From contig JBNGIS010020264.1 in NCBI GenBank assembly GCA_049999725.1, forward strand, positions 37,718 to 101,717: a stretch of 64,000 bases of DNA. The letters are read 5' to 3'. A program made the position numbers and the translations under genes. Position 1 is the first letter of the stretch, and every line of letters starts with the position of its first letter. Under the pieces are notes generated by a model, which saw nothing but the letters and a program-made list of their open reading frames with translations, made no database searches and was not told the DNA's origin. The stretch comes from Haplomitrium mnioides (taxonomy: Eukaryota; Marchantiophyta; Haplomitriopsida; Calobryales). Of this stretch, positions 22,274 through 33,804 are shown one piece after another.

Positions 22274-23806
22274 ATGTCATGGCCTCTGTTCGCCCTCTTC
22301 CATAAGTATCCTTTTGCCAAGAGATAGTTGTAGGCTTTCTGTCTTACTTGCTTGAATTGAGCTTCACTCCATTCTAGTTTTCTCCTCAATGTACTTAAAT
22401 AATGGCCAATATCCAACCACTCTCCTTCATGAAGCTCTTGCATAAATAGTTCTTCTCTCTTCTATGCATGTGAATAAAATTCAGTGCCAACATCATCAAT
22501 GTCTTCAACCATCTCATCCTCTTGCTCATATTGAGCTCTAGAGAGCATGTCTGCCACTGGATTATTCTTCCCTACTATGTGTTTGAATTCTGGATTCAAT
22601 GACTTGATATAAGCAATCCAGCGCAACATTGCAATATCAAGCATGTTGTAGTTGGTAATCATCCTCAACAAAGGCAAGCAATCTGTTTCCACAATCAATG
22701 GTGCTCTAATTAGGTATTCTTTCTCAGCTTTCATGGCTGCAACAACTCCCCATAACTCTCTTTTCACTTGTGGATAGCTTCTTTGTTGTTTGCTCAACAC
22801 TTTTGCTCCAAACCGAATTGCAAACCGATTTCCTTCCTCATCATTTTGCCCAATGGTCCAACCTATAGCAATAGGAATGGCATCTACAATCAATATTACT
22901 AGCTTCTCATTTTCATAGCTCACCTTTTGAAGAACAAGGTGAGAGGATAATAATTTCTTCTGCTTTTGCACTGATGTGGTATGGATATCTTCCCACCAAA
23001 ACTCCTTTCCTTTGCGCAACAAATTGTACAAAGAATCTGCCACATGTGCAAAATGAGGGATCCACACATGGTAGAAGACACATACTCCTAGAAATCTGCA
23101 CACCTATGTTGCTGAGCTACATGTATCCTTTAGTCATTGAATAGCATCAATCTTCTTTTGATCGGGTTTTTGGCCAAACCAACCACATAGATGCCCAACA
23201 ATCACAACCTCACGAACTCTAAAGGATGATTTTACCCCTGACAAGGTTAAATTTACTTCTTCCAACCTTGTCAAAATCTGATCACAATCTGAAATATGAT
23301 CCATGACAAAATTTTCGACACTCTCTTTCATCTATATCTTCATTTTTCTCTTCTTCTGTGCATCCTTTAATTGGAATATCATCAAGAAATGGTATAGTTT
23401 TCTCTGAGATAAAATCTCTCAAGACTTTATTCATCACATTCATCATATATGCCACAGAATTTGTAGCACCTTGAGGTAGAGTGCACATTCGAAATAAACC
23501 CAATGGTGTTCTCATAGTAGTAATATCTCTACTCCCTTCAGAAAGCTACAATTGGTCATAACTAGAGTAGAGATCACCCATAGAATAGATAGCTCTCCCT
23601 GCAAATGCCTCTGCAAACTCTCCAACAATAGGCCCCACCGTTGTATTTCAGATGGTCACTTGATTTACAGGTTGCATATCTTGAATAAATCGCAGTGCCC
23701 CATTTTTCTTAGGCACTGTAAACCACCGGTTAGAATAAGGACCAAAAAATGGTCCCAAAATCTTCATCTATATTTTCTCCTTCAAGAGGTCCAAGAGCTT
23801 TGGTAG
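22269..23806 (-). pseudogene. Reverse transcriptase, RNase H and start of integrase of gypsy copy 1
   Basis: Read downward from 23,806. The RT has MRTPLGLFRMCTLPQGATNS and the catalytic TIPFLDDIPIKG (about 23,395-23,375). After frame changes comes the RT connection and RNase H (23,103-22,462), with FAIRFGAKVLSKQQRSYPQV, a catalytic-type ETDCLPLL and GKNNPVADMLSRAQ. The frame 22,443-22,269 (YNYLLAKGYLWKRAN) is the start of the integrase region, cut by element 1. Several stops and shifts mark it as dead. Confidence 0.9.
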
Positions 23807-25380
23807 ATTAACTCTTGGTACTGGAATTGGCTTCAAGTCCCAAAGTGCATATGGAACTGTAAAAATAATTATCGGTGCGACCACATATGGATTTACACAC
23901 CCAATTTCATGAGGCTCAAAAGCAAATGCCTTTCCATGCTTCTTGAGCATATCTCTAAATACATCCTTCTCTTGAAGGAAAAGAAATTCTCTTGAACCAA
24001 TCTTCAACTCCTCCAAGGTAGTTGGAGTAAACTTATGTCCAACTTTGGAAATCTCTCTCAAACTCTTTTCTTTTGAAGTCTTTCTTACTTGCTTACTAGA
24101 ATCAAGTGGAAGAGGATGGGCTATAGGTTTTACTTTCTTCTCCACTGTCTTGTATCTTATTTCCACTCTAGCCTCAAGTCCTACAAATGACTCAATGGCT
24201 GAATAGAGCTCTCTAGAATATAATGACACCACCTTGTCTTCATGTCCAACTCCAATCATAGCAAGCAAATCAAGAGGATCTTCAACCCCTTGTTCCAAAT
24301 AGACACCTAAAATTTCTTCATCCTCATTCATCACACTTATTTTTTTGAAATCTTTTTCCATTCTTTTGATTTCTTTTCCCTCCGAACTAGGCAAATCTAC
24401 AAGCTATGTATATATAGCAAATCCACTCTCAAAAAACTTCACAACTCATGTACAAAAGGTACTTTCTTTCTATAGCAAGAGCATCTCTTCGGTTGTACCA
24501 CTATAGTCTCACTCTATCGTGGCACCCATCAAAAATCTTGAAACTCTTCTGTGATTGTAGGTGGAGAATAGTTTCTCAAGATATCTCGGTTCCTTTCATG
24601 ATTTGCATAGACAATTAGAAATTGTACCACCTTTCTTCCATCTTCACTGCGCACTCGGGTATATGCTGATCCATCATCCAAAACTTTTGTTTCCATCCTT
24701 GCAGCTGTAATATAAAGCTACCCAAGGATCACTGGATATGATGTGCCATCTTGCACAAAGAAATTTTGCTCTATAATCACATCCCCAACCTTCACTCTCA
24801 CATTTGGGCAAGCTCCAAAAAGCTCTCATCGTGCATTACTTGTTGCTTGAATTACCCAACTGTGGTTTGTATTAATTGGCCATTTTCCTTGTTTGTAGAT
24901 GTCCTTGGAGACAAGATTAATCTCTTATCCATGATCAATTAGTACAATCATTGGATCAGCCAAGTCCTCTATCTTCACCATAGTCTTAGTATTGGCTCTA
25001 GCCCAATGGCTTTTTGAGTAGTGGCTTGAGGACTTTTCATCCACTTGCTTCAATCGCACCTTATGATTGGTGCAGCATCGAGCTAATTCTAGCTCCTCCT
25101 CCTTGGTTACTCTTGACTCAAGTACGGTGGCCATGGCTGTCTCGCCAATCAATTGCCTCTTCCTCTTAATGGTATTGATAATGACATCATGAAATTCTTT
25201 CTTAGTGATGCCAAGAATCTCTCTTGAGGTGAACTCAATCTTGGCATTGAGCACTCTTTCTTCCAATACTCCTCTCAGATCAGTGGCTGCCTCAATGTCA
25301 GATTGCAGCTTGTATGCTGGAGCCTTTTCTCGCTCTTTAGTTTTTCCCTTGTTAAGAGCGGAAGGCAAAACATCCTCCAT
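23768..25380 (-). pseudogene. Protease region and RT N-terminus of gypsy copy 1
   Basis: 25,380-24,925 encodes a basic, Lys/Glu-rich linker ending ADPMIVLIDHG and then a stop. This is the aspartic protease loop, D-H-G where D-[ST]-G is standard. It continues past the stop as SKDIYKQGKWPIN. 24,394-23,768 follows as the linker to RT (GKAFAFEPHEIGCVNPYVVA, then PIPVPRVNLPKLLDLLKEKI). The second copy has D-L-G at the same protease site. Confidence 0.75.
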
Positions 25381-25639
25381 AGTTTCCTCTCTTGATGGTT
25401 GTATTCTCTCACCTCTTTGTGGCCTCTTTGAAGCTGGCCTCTCCTCACTAGTACCAACTTCTTCCCTTCTTCTTTTCTCCTCTACATAAGCCTCATGCTA
25501 ATTTTTGGCAATATAAGCATGAACTGAAAGAGTGTCTACTAGATCATCCCATCCAGTAGCAGTTCTGATAGTTGTGGCAATTTTAGCGAACCTGCTCTTT
25601 TAGTGTTGCCTTCTTCTATAGTAGAGAGGGCACAACTCC

Positions 25640-26852
25640 ACATCTCACTAGGTTCTACATGTTTGGTGAATCTACGCTCCACCTCAATTCCATAGGTGGC
25701 AGCCTCTACTTGCGTACTACCAAGTTTCTACATGTACTCTTCAACAACTTCCTTCATTCCTCCTTTTCCAAAATTGGTTTTGAGGATCTCACATGTATCT
25801 TTGAGGGCAATCTTTCCCTCCTTCCAATAGATTACTCCCAGATGAATAGAATGAGCAAAATCTCCACATTCTTTCCTTGAATGTTCGGTGCTATCACACC
25901 AGAAGCACTGCTGGATATATCCACATTTTTGGGTAGGCTGAGTGCTACTTGCCTCTTTCTTCACTTTCAATTTTGCCAATTTTATTTGTAAGTCTTTCAT
26001 TCCTTTCACTAGCTCCTCCACTACATCTCTTTGTAGAGTAAGAGTAGGAAGATGAGTAGCAAGCAGTGTAGTAGTAGTAATAGTAGGGAGTGTAGGTACC
26101 ACTGGATGTTTGTGAGGTATCGTTATTGGTGGTGCTCTTACATCATGCGTCACCACCACCTTCTCTCTTCTAGACTCTCTCTTTGTTAACATACTTACAG
26201 CTTCAGACACTTCCTTCCAATCGGAAGTTAGACCATTATCTTTGGTCTTATCTTCTAAAAGTAACTCCAAATTTCTTTGAAAATTATCACTTGCTACTTG
26301 TGAAAACAGCTCCACCTTGTCCTTCTCTAAGGTCAATTTCTCCATATAAGACAATTGTGAAAATTGCCTCTCAAATTCCCAAAAAGCTCAGTTGCAACCA
26401 ACTCTTTGTTGGTTCGATTTACCCATTCAATGAATGACTTTTTGGTCACTCTATTTGCATCCTCCAATGAATATTCTTCTTTAAGTTGGAGAGAAAAACT
26501 CTCCCAATCACCCCCATAGACTCGAATAAGCTCTCTCACTCGGCCTCTCAATTCTGACACTACGGCCAACTCAAAGGTTTGAATCGTCTCTCTCTCTCTT
26601 TGGAACTTTGTTGAGTTCCATCTCTCTGGAATAGTATTTCAAATACTTGGAGATATTTCTCTCATCAAATTGATCTAGCAATTCCACTACAGATTGCAAA
26701 ACTCTCGTCACCATGGCTTCTTTTCGGTCGGAGGCTTGTTGTTGTTGCATAAACATAGCAAATGTTTGGAAAATTTGTGCAATAGCACGATCCAATTGTA
26801 TTATTGCATGATCCAATTGTAACATGGGAGTTTCTGGTCTAGAAGAACCCAT
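25640..26852 (-). pseudogene. Gag of gypsy copy 1 with CCHC zinc knuckle
   Basis: Starts with MGSSRPETPMLQLDHAI at 26,852, after the 5' LTR. After frame changes it has FIEWVNRTNKELVATELFG and a long middle part (26,354-25,728). CFWCDSTEHSRKEC near 25,909-25,868 is a canonical C-x2-C-x4-H-x4-C nucleocapsid knuckle. Gag packages the element's RNA in cytoplasmic particles. At least two frameshifts break it. Confidence 0.85.
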
Positions 26853-26922
26853 AGTTCTGCTAGAGTCTTCTTAACTAGCACACTCATTCTCCACCCTAGA
26901 GTTTTACAATAGGTTCACCAAT

Positions 26923-28682
26923 TGTCGCGTGGCAGTTTTCTTGTTCTGGGAATACATTGGGTATATGGCTGTAGAGAGTGTTATGCAAACGACAGAAGCT
27001 CTATGGTTCAGCGGTTTGGAATGAACAAATTTGACAGAGATTTAGGTTCTCATGCCTTTCCTATATTCAATAAATGTTCAATAAAAAACCCAAAAAAAAA
27101 TAGTTTTCTCCAACTCTTTGTTCGAGTGTTGTCAAGGAGAATATATGGCTTGCTTGTTGCTAGGGTCTGAAACTCTCAAGCTGAAAACTAGGGTGCAAGA
27201 TAAATATGTATAAAAATTTTCAGCTCAAAATCTTTAGCGAATCGCTCATTACTCTTAAATATTCAATGTTGTTTGAAAAACAATTGAACAAAATAACACC
27301 CCTAAACTTTCTAAGTAGCAACTTCTTCACTTCAGAGAGAATAGCCTTGAAACTTCACACACTATTGTACCATACTACCATCTTTAGGTTCTCAAATTCT
27401 CAATTGACACTTTGCTCTTGACAGAATGCAAGAATTCACAACTCAAAGTCGAATGAGGAGTGAATTCGAAACAACCTTTCAATTTGTACTCAATCTTCAA
27501 CTCGCTATTATAGAACTACCCCAACTCCAACTGAATCAAAACTTGTCTTCAAGTTGTAGCCCTTGTTGTCAGCTTTCCAATGGTACCCTGCTTGTCTCCA
27601 GATTCTTTGTATACTCGATTCTATTGCTTGAAAGACAATCTGCTCCTTCACCTTCAAACGTCCATAAGTATCTTCTCAAAGCTCCAAACGACTTGAAATT
27701 TGTTGCAAAGGGATGTCTCTCCTCTTGAGCTTTCAATCTTTGCTTTGCAAAAACTCTCCTTCCTTTGGAAACTCCTTGAACCTTCAGAAAACAAACTGCC
27801 TCCTCTCCTTCTTTTAGGGTTTTACTAACTTCAAGTTAACTCACTTTTCTTTTTAGTACAAGAACCAAAGAACATAAGACATTTGTGTTGACAGGAAACA
27901 AAGATGAAAGAAACAAAAGGTAAATTTGAGTCTTCTTCAATCAGATGATCATTTAGCGACGCTCCACCAGTTGCAGCTCCGACTATTCAATATTTATCGA
28001 AAACCGAAACACCTTTTGACGACGATTTGAGAAACACCTCTCCACATCATGTTAGAATGTAGATGGTAAGGTCCCATTGTTCTCCATAGGTGATGATTGG
28101 CAACAAAACAAGAATTGGTAAATTCATCACCGAAGTTAGAAAATTATCACCGAAGTGATATACAATCCACTATCGAAAGTGGTCTCGAGAAATTATCCGC
28201 AACCCAATGAAAAATAGATTTGGAAGAGGAAAATTAGGAGCAACAAACAATCCTCTATCCATTTCCATGACTGTCATCTATAAGATCCTTCAACTCTATT
28301 GTAGAACTTTTGTGCCTCAAGCGCCCACTCCCCTCTTCGATATCTCTCCCCTCAATGGTTGTTCCTCTCAATGATCCCCTTCTTCCCCGCTTCTTTCTCT
28401 ATTATCTTCAAAATATCTGAGATCAAAATCCAAAAGAATCCATGAACAACCAAGAGGCAATACTCCAAGGCATGAAGCATCCATGGTCCTGTACTTATCT
28501 ACATGATCTTGAGAATCTTCCACGTAGTACTAACAAACTTTAGTTTTGTGTTTCTAGAAGCTTCTCGATAGATGCTTTGTCGCTTCTTCTTGATTTTTCT
28601 CTAAACTTATCCATGGTAAGAGGGATTTGTTTCTCCTTTCTTCTTGTTATCTTTCACACACTTGCCAAACCAGAACACGACA
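26923..28682 (-). repeat. 5' LTR of gypsy copy 1
   Basis: A 1,760-bp LTR (TGTCGTGTTCTGG...CACGCGACA on the minus strand), pairing with 15,007-16,751. Directly inside it, the element reads ATTGGTGAACC at the primer-binding position; the plus-strand copy has GTTGGTGAAC at the same place. Confidence 0.9.
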
Positions 28683-29420
28683 ACGGTCATACCGTGTTGG
28701 GTGCAAAACTGTGCAAGTGTGTTGATTTGATGTTGTAATCCTGCACTGGTGGTGGACATGAGAACTATGTTGTCCACATAAAGGAGGATAGGGATCTTAG
28801 CAAACAAGAGACGAGGGATGATGTTTCAATGCCTTAGAGTATTGCCTCAAGTTTATTGATGAAAATGCCGAAGAGGGTTGGTGATAGAGGGCAGCCTTGT
28901 TTGACCTTTTTGTTGCAGTCGATGGGTTCTGACATAACAAGGTTGGTTTTAACTTGCGCTGAAACTCTCTAGTATAAGACTTGTATGGTGGTGAGCCAAG
29001 TTAGGGGAAGGTGGAGTTCTGTAAGTCTTTCCCAAAGTTTGTCTTGGGGAACGGAGTCAAAGGCTTTTTGGAAGTCCATGAAGAAACACTATAGGCCCCC
29101 TCTACGTTTGTGTTGTTCAATCAAATTGTGCATGGTAAGAAGATGGTCTTTGGTGGAGTGTTCTTCCCTGAAGCCAACTTGACCTCTAGCCCGAAGGTGG
29201 TGGGATTCGCTCCATTGGGAAAGTTTCAAGTTCAAGGTGGCTGCGAAAAGCTTAGGCAAGAGGGGGGTAACCATGATAGTGCGGTAGTTAGCGTGAAGAT
29301 GTTTATCGCAAGATTTAAAGATGGGAATTATGGTGTTGGTTTGCTAGTCTTCCGGGAATCCATTTTTAGTGATATGATTGAGAGAGAGAGGGAGAACCAG
29401 CAAGAACCCCCCTAAAAACA
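28683..29420 (-). mobile_element. LINE reverse transcriptase, 5' half of the split copy
   Basis: Read from 29,420 down: IIPIFKSCDKHLHANYRTIM, then LPKLFAATLNLKLSQW, RARGQVGFREEHSTKDHLLT, FMDFQKAFDSVPQDKLW, KVKQGCPLSPTLFGIFINKL and the catalytic box YVDNIVLMS (usual YADD). It ends at HGMTV, where the gypsy 5' LTR interrupts it; NLLKTK resumes at 15,006. This is the RT of a plant non-LTR retrotransposon ORF2. The 5' part (endonuclease, ORF1) is missing, as expected of a 5'-truncated LINE. Stops are present. Confidence 0.9.
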
Positions 29421-32400
29421 TTTTTTCCACTACATTGTATCTCTAATTTCAGCCAACAACCTGTCCCTACTGCTTAACCATAAACCTGCCACCAGCCATT
29501 TCCCTTTAATTTCTTTGGCTGCAGATTCTTAAAATTGGCGCTTCCTCCTCATGGCCCACTTGATACTTAATAAACATCCCAATGATAGGAAAATAAATTG
29601 TTATCGACGCTCCTTAATCTCCAATGACAAGTTTGTTAGAGCTGCCCACTGTCACTTTTTTCCTTCTTGTTGTCTTCAAATAGTTACCTCATAAAAACTG
29701 AAATATGCACACACACACACACACACACACACAAATATGTCTGTTGGTTCCTTTGATTTTTTTGTGCCTTACATCATTTGCCCTGAACCTACTTTAACTC
29801 AAGATTTTAAAAAAATAAAATTTAGTAGCATATTGTTTTCCCTAGCTAAATACTAAAAATACTACTCTCTATATATCATTTTTGTAGCTAAAAGAGCTAT
29901 CGGTAGAAGCTCCATTAATAGCTCCTTGTCCTTTCAAGAGTTGCTTGTGAAGGGCTCCCGTGCTTCTTGCATTTGGGGGCACGTTTGGTCCACAAGTAGG
30001 AATAGTATAGGTTAGATTAGGAAATTAAGGGAAAGATTCAGAAGACATAGGGGTAGTTTCCCCTCCGAGCAAGATTAGTTTTGAAAAAATGTTCAAACTT
30101 TCAGAAGCCCAATTCAAACTTTCAAAATTTTCTCATTTTTCTCCTTTTTTTGAAGTTTCAAAAAATTTCAAAATTTCAAGAAATTTGTTCCCGTTCGCCA
30201 AAGTTGCGTGAGACAAATCTTTTTACAAATTTTCAAGCTTAAATACTTAATCTTTAAATTCTTCTCTTCAAATCATGAATGTTGTCTTCTGTTGTGAATT
30301 TTGGCTGTGCAGTTCGCAGCGACTGCTTGAAAAATGCTCCTTGATTTGATGCGCTTTGTTGGTCATTCTTGTATTTGCTCATACACACAATTGCCTCATT
30401 CTCCAATTCTTTTACGACCTCTAAACAAGCAAACGTTGTATTTATAACTCTATCCAAGCGAGGATCTTCTCCCAATTCTACTCTTGATTGATGAGCATTT
30501 CATGAAACCATCATGGCTTCAATCTTCTTGTGCAGCAGTTCTGTTCTCTGAATATATTCCTCCTCCTTTTTTACTGTTAAATTTTTCTAGCTCTGCATTC
30601 AAGAGGCCAAGGAACACGAAGCCTTCAATACTGATGGGTCCACTCCAAATGCTCTAACCCTGATTAAAGTACTCGTCTCCAATGTCCCTTCACCCTCTGT
30701 CTTTTTCTTTATCATAGGCTTCCAAATTCATCATGTTATCACTCATAATCTCTCCCTTAGCTTCACGGACTCTATTCAATGCCACAACCACCACAAATTC
30801 TACCCTACTATTTTTTGTGTTGCAACTTCAATATCGTCTGTAGCCATCATGGTTAGCAACTTGTCCTGAGCAACATCGCTCTTATCTCCAACATACTTTA
30901 TACACAAACACTTGCAAACGGGGATTCTCAAAAGCGAATAATAGCCTTAGTGCACTTAAACCATTTCTTAATGACTTGTAGCTCATAAACTTTTTCTTTT
31001 CTTTTGTCAAGCATCACATTAATCTCTTTCTTCAAACTCTTTCCAAAATTCATTCTACAAAAGATTTCTCAAACCAGTAGAAACTGAAGCTTTTCAAACA
31101 CACTCCCCATAAAAAAATGCTAACTCCCATAAGCAACACAATCAAGAACCCAAATATAAATCTACCTTCCATGCAAAAAGAAAGGAAACTGCGATCAATA
31201 AATATGGCATAGAGATACTATATAAAATATACAATTAAATTTTTTTTTCTTAAGTGGATGCTTTAAAGGATTACTTTTCTTGAAATTTTTTATAAAAATT
31301 AAGAGTGTGGCATGCTGATAACATGTTGTAATGTAGGCACTATTAGCTCATGTATTCCAAGCCTCTCTTCTCTCAATATATTATTATTATTATTTTGTAT
31401 TCTTGTATGTTTACACATGGATTTATGATCTAGAGAGGGGAAAGATAAAGGTAGTTATACCTACCTATAGTTCTAACTCATGTAGGGTTTTACTCTAGTT
31501 AATGATGGGTTCCATTAACTCACAACATTTTACATTATTTGCCTTTTTATCAAAAAATCATTTTCTTAAACACACATTATTAGAAGCTTAGACTTTAACA
31601 ATTTTTGTAGTCACACACTTTTTTATATATAAAAAAATGTACATCAATTACTTGCTTCTTCTTCAATCTTGTCCTCTTTGGGATCAATGGTATCTTCTAT
31701 AGAAGCTTGAGCATCTACAATTGTTCATAAGTTCTATCAAGACTTTCTAATGCACCTACTCTACCAAGAGAAACATGCTCCTTGTGGTAAGCATATACAA
31801 TCTAGGACTTGGTGGCATTTGATGGCAAAGAAGCCATTATCAAAACATGTTGTGAAATATAGATCAGTTGTCGTCAATCATATTCCAATGTAGTACAATA
31901 ATTCATTAATTCCAAGGTACAGACTAAGCTTGTGGAGAATCTAAAGCAAAGATCTAACACCCAATCTTGCTCAAAAGACAAATGATCAATAAAAAAGTTA
32001 TAAAGAACCTATGGCTTTTGGTAAACATTTACAATAGAATTATCTCATAGGTGTTTAAGCTTGGCAAGAACACTAGAACAATTGAAAACACTCGGCATAA
32101 TCACGTATGGTCAACTAGTCGCATCATCAGATCAAAGATTTAATGTCTTCATGTTCTACTTCCCCTCCTTTGTCTAGTAGTCCACCATCCAATACTCATA
32201 GGTATGTGCCTACCTAAATGATGAATACTTATTTTGTCCATGTAGCAATGCCATAAAAATATATTAGACATAAAAAAACGTAAATCAATTACAAAACAAA
32301 ATACTAGCAAAGAGCTACAAAGAGAAATTATTAGAAGACTAGCAAGATACCATGATCAATAGCACTACAAACTTCCAAAAGTGCATTATTGATGATGTCG

Positions 32401-32440
32401 AATTGCTACAAATAATGAATAACAACAAACAATCTAAAGT
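29421..32440. other. Unassigned AT-rich DNA with one AC microsatellite
   Basis: No gene recognised. A (CA) tract of about 13 units lies at 29,707-29,733. An open frame at 30,475-30,254 (minus, 73 residues, Glu/Lys-rich) has no recognisable family and may be chance. Poly-T and poly-A runs are frequent. Confidence 0.4.
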
Positions 32441-32441
32441 C

Positions 32442-32864
32442 TCATATGGTAGCTAGAAAGGATGAAACCATGTCAAAAAATTCATCATTTGAAAAGAGAT
32501 TTGAGTCATTATGCTTACAATCTTTGAGGTTGTAACCATAGGTAATATGAGCTATAACTAAAGTGAATTTTTTGAGTTTTACTATTCCCTTCAATTGCCT
32601 TGCATTTGACTCTTCATGGACAAAGTAAAATGCCATGTTGAGTCCATCAGCATATGATTGCAGATCAAATTCATGTGCATCAAGACCACTCTCCAAACTA
32701 GGGCTAGCAATTTTATATTGTTGCCAATCTTTCCACTCTCTTGTCTTTTGACAATGGAGTAGAAAAGTAGATAGATAAGAAACCAAGGTTGGAGCTTGGT
32801 CTTGGTCATCAAAGGCTTCTTCAACCACCTTTGTTTTCTTTTTGCTCTTGGTAGCTACGGTCAA
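32442..32864 (-). CDS. Unknown ORF next to a palindromic repeat array
   Basis: A 140-residue open frame beginning MTVATKSKKKTKVVEEAFDD and containing LHCQKTREWKDWQQYKIASP and FDLQSYADGLNMAFYFVHEE. The composition looks like real coding sequence and not repeat, but I recognise no family. It ends just past FFDMVSSFLATI, and no continuation was found. The TCCATGCACGCATGGACTCTCA-type array lies immediately upstream on the same strand (33,000-33,250), the same layout as intron array plus exon in the broken gene at the left end of the window. It may be an exon of a similar repeat-bearing gene. Confidence 0.35.
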   Translation of the reverse strand: MTVATKSKKKTKVVEEAFDDQDQAPTLVSYLSTFLLHCQKTREWKDWQQYKIASPSLESGLDAHEFDLQSYADGLNMAFYFVHEESNARQLKGIVKLKKFTLVIAHITYGYNLKDCKHNDSNLFSNDEFFDMVSSFLATI

Positions 32865-32984
32865 CTTTTTTTGCTAGTTGAAGTTTGAATGTTTTGTCAC
32901 CATACAAAAGAAATAAGTTGGAATCAATAGCAAAAAGAACCCTTTGTAAGAATTAGAGAGGAATCATAAAGTCCTTACACTTGG

Positions 32985-33690
32985 ACTCTCTAAGGACCTA
33001 CGAAGAAGAACTATAAGGAGAATATGCAAGGATGCACTCTCAAGAGTCCATGCACGCATGAACTAGAGTAGTCCCTACATGGAAGGACTACTTGTAGTCC
33101 ATATGCACATGGAATACAAGAAGCTGAAGTACTTAGAGACGCTTGGAGTCTATGCATGCATAGACTACAAGGAGTCTGTGCGCAATTGGACTCCAAAGAG
33201 TCCAATTGTGTGCATGGACTCTTTATAAAGTCTAGCGTTATAGGGTTCAATTGCGGTTTTTGTTCTTTATCTAAAAACCTTTTTTTTATTTAGCAAACTT
33301 TACAAAATTAAATCTTATAGAACTCATTGTGCACATATGCACAAGTCCATGAAAGACTAAGAATAGTTTTTTTTTTGTATACTTAGGTGGACATATGTTT
33401 GTGAGTCTATGCAAACATAGGATTAGTTGTCATTGGCTTGAATCAAATGGATGCTTAGAGTCAAAGAAAACCTAAGAATTGTTGTTGTCGTTTGTGACTC
33501 TAATCTCACTTAGGGTTTTTTATTGTTGGTTTGAATCTTATACATGCATAAAGTCAAAGTAGGTATAGGAAATTTTTTTGTTTATGAATTTATACGTGCA
33601 CAAGGTTTGTTATTATTGGTTTGAGTCATACAAAGCTTAGAGTCAAAATAAGCATAGAAATTGTTATTATTTTTTTTGACCCTATGTGCA
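32985..33690. repeat. Degenerate palindrome-core repeats
   Basis: 33,000-33,240 holds diverged AGTCCATGCACGCATGGACT-type units. 33,300-33,690 holds longer, weaker units (about 90-110 bp) built on TTGTTGTTGGTTTGAATCTTAT plus GCATAAAGTCAAAG. The same longer unit continues at 39,939-40,260, so the copia element is inserted within this array. Confidence 0.65.
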
Positions 33691-33693
33691 TAT
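33689..33693. repeat. Target-site duplication CATAT (left)
   Basis: CATAT precedes TGTTATAGAG and is repeated exactly after the right LTR at 39,934-39,938. Confidence 0.88.
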
Positions 33694-33804
33694 TGTTATA
33701 GAGACATATACAAACCCTATGTAAGTGGTCATCCACACATTCATTCATACTACATGCTCACCTTGGAGACTCATGTGTGTGTGTGCGGCACTCAAGCGAT
33801 AACA
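33694..33804 (+). repeat. 5' LTR of copia element (111 bp)
   Basis: Starts TGTTATAGAGACATAT and ends GCGATAACA. It matches 39,821-39,933 almost base for base, differing in the length of a TG run and a few substitutions. It is followed by CATTATCAGCACG, a candidate primer-binding site of the type seen in plant copia elements. Confidence 0.9.

Larger units (their letters stand above)
15007..28682 (-). mobile_element. Ty3/gypsy retrotransposon copy 1, with nested insertion
   Basis: A two-LTR gypsy element on the minus strand, about 9.4 kb once the 4.2-kb inserted element is discounted. Order from 5' to 3': LTR, gag with CCHC knuckle, protease, RT, RNase H, integrase, C-terminal tail, polypurine tract, LTR. 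It interrupts a LINE. The flanking bases ACAG (left) and ACGG (right) look like a diverged 4-5-bp target duplication. Stops and frameshifts show that it is dead. A second copy of the same family is at 48,012-56,462 on the plus strand. Confidence 0.92.
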
